From Gemmatimonadota bacterium (GTDB taxonomy: Bacteria > Gemmatimonadota > Gemmatimonadetes > Longimicrobiales > Gaopeijiaceae), in NCBI GenBank assembly GCA_030618065.1, contig JAUXEE010000060.1:1-8451 (forward strand): DNA of 8,451 nucleotides. Reading direction: 5' to 3'. Made by a program: the position numbers and the translations under genes. The notes under the pieces were generated by a model. The model worked only from the letters and a program-made list of their open reading frames with translations, made no database searches and was not told where the DNA came from. Positions 5,748 to 8,451 of the stretch are shown here, piece by piece (position 1 is the stretch's first letter; the number at the start of each line of letters is the position of its first letter).

Positions 5748-8435
5748 ATGCGCTTATCTGTTGGCGTGCGTTCCCTCCTAGCGGCCCTCTTCCTGGTTTC
5801 TATCTCAGGGCTACCTCTAGCGGCTCAGACCGGGACTCTCACGGGCACGGTCACTGACGTCGAGGCGGGAACACCTATTCCCGACGTGCAAGTCGAGGTC
5901 AGAGGGTTGAGCGAAGGCACCGGGCTTCTGACGAGCGCCCAGGGGCGATTCCAATTCGATCTTGCCCCGGGCACCTACTCACTGATCTTCACTCACGCGG
6001 GCTACAGGACGCACCGGGTGGACGGGGTCCCGGTGGGCGCAGGGCAGAACCCACTCCTGACTGTGACGCTGAGGAGCTACGTTCACGAGCTGAATCCCCT
6101 GGTGGTTTCCGTCTCCGGGCAATCCGAGAAGGCCCTGGACGCTCCGGCCCACATCGAGACCATCGGATCCGAGGCTATCCGGGAGCGGATCGCCATCAGC
6201 CCCGTGGAGCATCTCAAAGGCCTTCCCGGCGTCGATATCGCTCATACCGGGCTGACCCAAAGCAACGTGGTGGCCCGGGGGTTCAACAACGTCTTTTCAG
6301 GTGCCCTCCTGTTCATGACGGACAACCGCTACACACACGTCCCCTCCCTCCGGTTCAACGCCAACAACATGATCGCCTCCACCGATCTGGATATCGATCG
6401 GATCGAGGTGTTTCTGGGACCGGGCGCCGCCCTTTATGGGCCGAACTCGGCCAGCGGCGTAATGCACATCATCACCAAGTCGCCTATCGACGACCCAGGG
6501 GGGACGGTGTACCTATCTTCGGGTATCCGGTCCGGAAATGAAGAGAACAGCGACGCCGGATCCGTTTTTCAGACCGGATTCCGGTACGCCCACCTCATCA
6601 ACCAGCGGACGGGAATCAAGTTCTCCGGAGAGTACATGAAGGGGGACGACTGGGAATACATCGACGCTCTCGAGGAGCTCGGTGGGTACCCCGCCGGTGA
6701 GCGGGACTTCACTTCAGAGCGATACTCGGGCGAGCTCCGCTTCGATCACCGCCTTTCCGAGGACTCGGAGTTCGTTCTATCTGCCGGGTACAGCATGGTG
6801 GCCAAGAGCATCGAGCTCACGGGGCTGGGTGCCGCGCAAGCCGACGACTGGGGCTACAAATACGTGCAGGGCCGGTTCACGTCGGGGCGCCTTTTTGCCC
6901 AAGCCTTCCTGAATCAGAGCGACGCCGGCGACACTTTTTTGCTCCAGACCGGGATGCCGATTAGAGACAGGTCCCGGATGATGGCCGGACAGATTCAACA
7001 CGGGCTCGACCTGGGGGAGCGGCAGTCCTTCATCTACGGGGTGGACATCCAGAGGACGGAGCCTCGAACCGACGGTACCATCACGGGCAGTAACGAGGAC
7101 GACGATATCATCGACGAGATCGGTGGCTACTTCCATTCTGAAACCAGCCTCTCGGACCGTTTCAAGCTGGTGGCGGCTCTTCGTGTGGATCACCACAGCC
7201 GCCTCGAGGACCTGGTGTTCTCCCCACGGGCGGCCATGGTCTTTACTCCGACGGAGAACCAGACCCTCCGGGCCACCTTCAACCGAGCCTTCAGCACGCC
7301 CACCACCAACAACCTCTTCCTGGACCTTCTAGCCGCCCAGGATCCCTTCGGTCTGGTCCCGAAGTTCGGCGTGGGCTACGACATCAGGACCTTCGGGGTA
7401 CCCGAGACGGGGCTGACCTTCAACGACCGTTGCGGGGGTACGTTCTGCATGTACACCCCCTTCATCCCGGGAAGCCAGCTCAGCTCCGGCGGGCCGGGGC
7501 CACTCTGGAATGTCTTCATGCAGGCGTCGGCCGCTGCCGATCCTTCGTTGGGACCTCTTCTGCCCTTCCTGCTGAATGACAACCCGGACATCGCCACGTA
7601 CCTCCTCCGGTTCAACCAGGAAGAGCTGGGATTCGCGCCGGACCTGGAGGGACCCACCGCCATCGACCGGATGAAGCCCACCATCACCAACACCTTCGAG
7701 TTGGGCTACAAGGGGATGGCCAGTGACCGTCTCCTCCTCTCGGCTGACGTTTATTACAGCAAGGTGACCGATTTCGTAGGCCCCCTCCGGACCGAAACGC
7801 CCAACGTGTTCATGGACGGCCCGAGTATCTATGCCTATGTGGTGGGTCAGCTAACCCCTGTCGTTGGGCCTGCACAGGCCGCAGCCATCGCCACGGCCCT
7901 GGCCACGAATCTGGGCCCACTTCCTATCGGCACCATCGCTCCCGACCAACGGTCCGACGAAGACCTGATTCTCACCTACCGGAACTTCGGTGACGTGGAC
8001 TTCTGGGGGGCGGACGTGGCGGCCCAGCTCATCATCGACGACCGCCTCTCTTTCAGGGCTTCGGCCTCCTACGTCAGTGAGGAGTGCTTCGACTTCAACG
8101 AGGATGGAAGCTGCTCCAGCTCAGAGGACATCTCACTGAATGCTCCCGCGAAGAAAGGATCCTTCTCGGCCCGGTGGAGTGACGTGGCCTCCGGTTGGAC
8201 CGTGGAAGGTCAGGTGAGGTATAGCGACGCCTTCAACATGAACTCCGGGGTGTACATCGGGTTGGTCGACCAGTACACCGTTCTCGATGCCAACCTCGGC
8301 TATCGGTTGCCCATGGCTCCCCAGGCCACCCTCACCCTGACGGCCACGAACATCTTCGATAACCTTCATCAGGAATTCATCGGGGCCCCTGAGTTGGGCA
8401 GGCTTCTGATGCTACGACTGCAATACGAGTTCTAG
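5748..8435 (+). CDS. TonB-dependent outer-membrane receptor with N-terminal carboxypeptidase-regulatory-like domain
   Basis: This 895-residue protein is expected to form a gated 22-strand outer-membrane barrel that imports a ligand using TonB energy. A signal peptide covers about 1-26, with a cut after PLAA. A carboxypeptidase-regulatory-like Ig domain follows at about 28-108 (TGTVTDVEAGTPIPDVQVEV start, GTYSL and GYRTH strands). A TonB-box-like stretch lies near 114-123 (ELNPLVVSVS). The plug is at about 130-246, with the characteristic LGPGAALYGPNSASGVMHII at 223-242. The barrel runs from about 250 to the end and closes with the aromatic C-terminus LQYEF, as expected for outer-membrane assembly. 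Long loops occur near 530-640 and 683-735. There are four cysteines (562, 567, 780, 789). The ATG at 5748 has GAGG at 5737-5740, spacing 7. No metal, vitamin or sugar genes lie nearby, so the ligand is unknown. The 5' side shares a control region with the divergent YkvI-like gene. The gene is complete within the window. Confidence 0.95.
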   Translation: MRLSVGVRSLLAALFLVSISGLPLAAQTGTLTGTVTDVEAGTPIPDVQVEVRGLSEGTGLLTSAQGRFQFDLAPGTYSLIFTHAGYRTHRVDGVPVGAGQNPLLTVTLRSYVHELNPLVVSVSGQSEKALDAPAHIETIGSEAIRERIAISPVEHLKGLPGVDIAHTGLTQSNVVARGFNNVFSGALLFMTDNRYTHVPSLRFNANNMIASTDLDIDRIEVFLGPGAALYGPNSASGVMHIITKSPIDDPGGTVYLSSGIRSGNEENSDAGSVFQTGFRYAHLINQRTGIKFSGEYMKGDDWEYIDALEELGGYPAGERDFTSERYSGELRFDHRLSEDSEFVLSAGYSMVAKSIELTGLGAAQADDWGYKYVQGRFTSGRLFAQAFLNQSDAGDTFLLQTGMPIRDRSRMMAGQIQHGLDLGERQSFIYGVDIQRTEPRTDGTITGSNEDDDIIDEIGGYFHSETSLSDRFKLVAALRVDHHSRLEDLVFSPRAAMVFTPTENQTLRATFNRAFSTPTTNNLFLDLLAAQDPFGLVPKFGVGYDIRTFGVPETGLTFNDRCGGTFCMYTPFIPGSQLSSGGPGPLWNVFMQASAAADPSLGPLLPFLLNDNPDIATYLLRFNQEELGFAPDLEGPTAIDRMKPTITNTFELGYKGMASDRLLLSADVYYSKVTDFVGPLRTETPNVFMDGPSIYAYVVGQLTPVVGPAQAAAIATALATNLGPLPIGTIAPDQRSDEDLILTYRNFGDVDFWGADVAAQLIIDDRLSFRASASYVSEECFDFNEDGSCSSSEDISLNAPAKKGSFSARWSDVASGWTVEGQVRYSDAFNMNSGVYIGLVDQYTVLDANLGYRLPMAPQATLTLTATNIFDNLHQEFIGAPELGRLLMLRLQYEF
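8091..8126 (+). other. EF-hand-like calcium loop motif inside the TonB receptor
   Basis: Residues 782-793 read D-x-N-x-D-G-x-C-S-x-x-E. This places acidic or amide ligands at loop positions 1, 3, 5 and 12 and Gly at 6, as in a canonical EF-hand loop. Position 8, usually hydrophobic, is Cys789. Cys780 lies two residues before the loop, so a disulfide across it is possible. The segment follows a barrel strand and is probably an extracellular loop. Calcium binding is an inference from the pattern alone. Confidence 0.4.
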
Positions 8436-8451
8436 GATTTCTGCTTCGGCC

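Overview
The window is GC-rich, gene-dense bacterial DNA. It suggests a Gram-negative (diderm) organism, because it encodes a TonB-dependent outer-membrane receptor. A very large secreted sortilin/VPS10-type Asp-box propeller protein, a TonB receptor with an N-terminal carboxypeptidase-regulatory-like domain, and Shine-Dalgarno-led ATG starts together fit Gemmatimonadota best. Acidobacteriota or the Bacteroidota/Rhodothermota side are also possible. This placement is inferred from gene content, not from a marker gene.

Layout. Bases 1-55 are the end of something upstream: a short open frame that stops inside the ribosome binding site of the first full gene. Bases 56-3214 (+) encode a 1052-residue exported Asp-box (BNR) multi-propeller protein. 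Three bases later, 3218-4426 (+) encodes a 12-TM major facilitator transporter, so these two genes form a tight operon. The transporter gene runs 38 bp into the 3' end of a convergent gene at 4389-5495 (-), a LeuT-fold-like inner-membrane protein of the YkvI type. A 252-bp divergent intergenic region (5496-5747) separates that gene from a TonB-dependent receptor at 5748-8435 (+). This region has three inverted repeats, the strongest at 5679-5701. The last 16 bases show nothing recognisable.

How the genes may work together. The exported propeller and the MFS carrier are almost certainly co-transcribed. The TonB receptor (outer membrane) and the YkvI-like protein (inner membrane) are divergently transcribed from a shared control region, so they could be co-regulated and act as two steps of one uptake route. 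No substrate can be read from the sequence for any of the three transport proteins.

I saw no tRNA, rRNA, CRISPR array, insertion sequence, convincing riboswitch or Rho-independent terminator. All four main genes look intact. The window is mostly ordinary accessory membrane and secretion biology. The best points to check are the palindrome before the TonB receptor, an EF-hand-like loop beside two cysteines in that receptor, the overlapping convergent 3' ends, and the short frame at the left edge.
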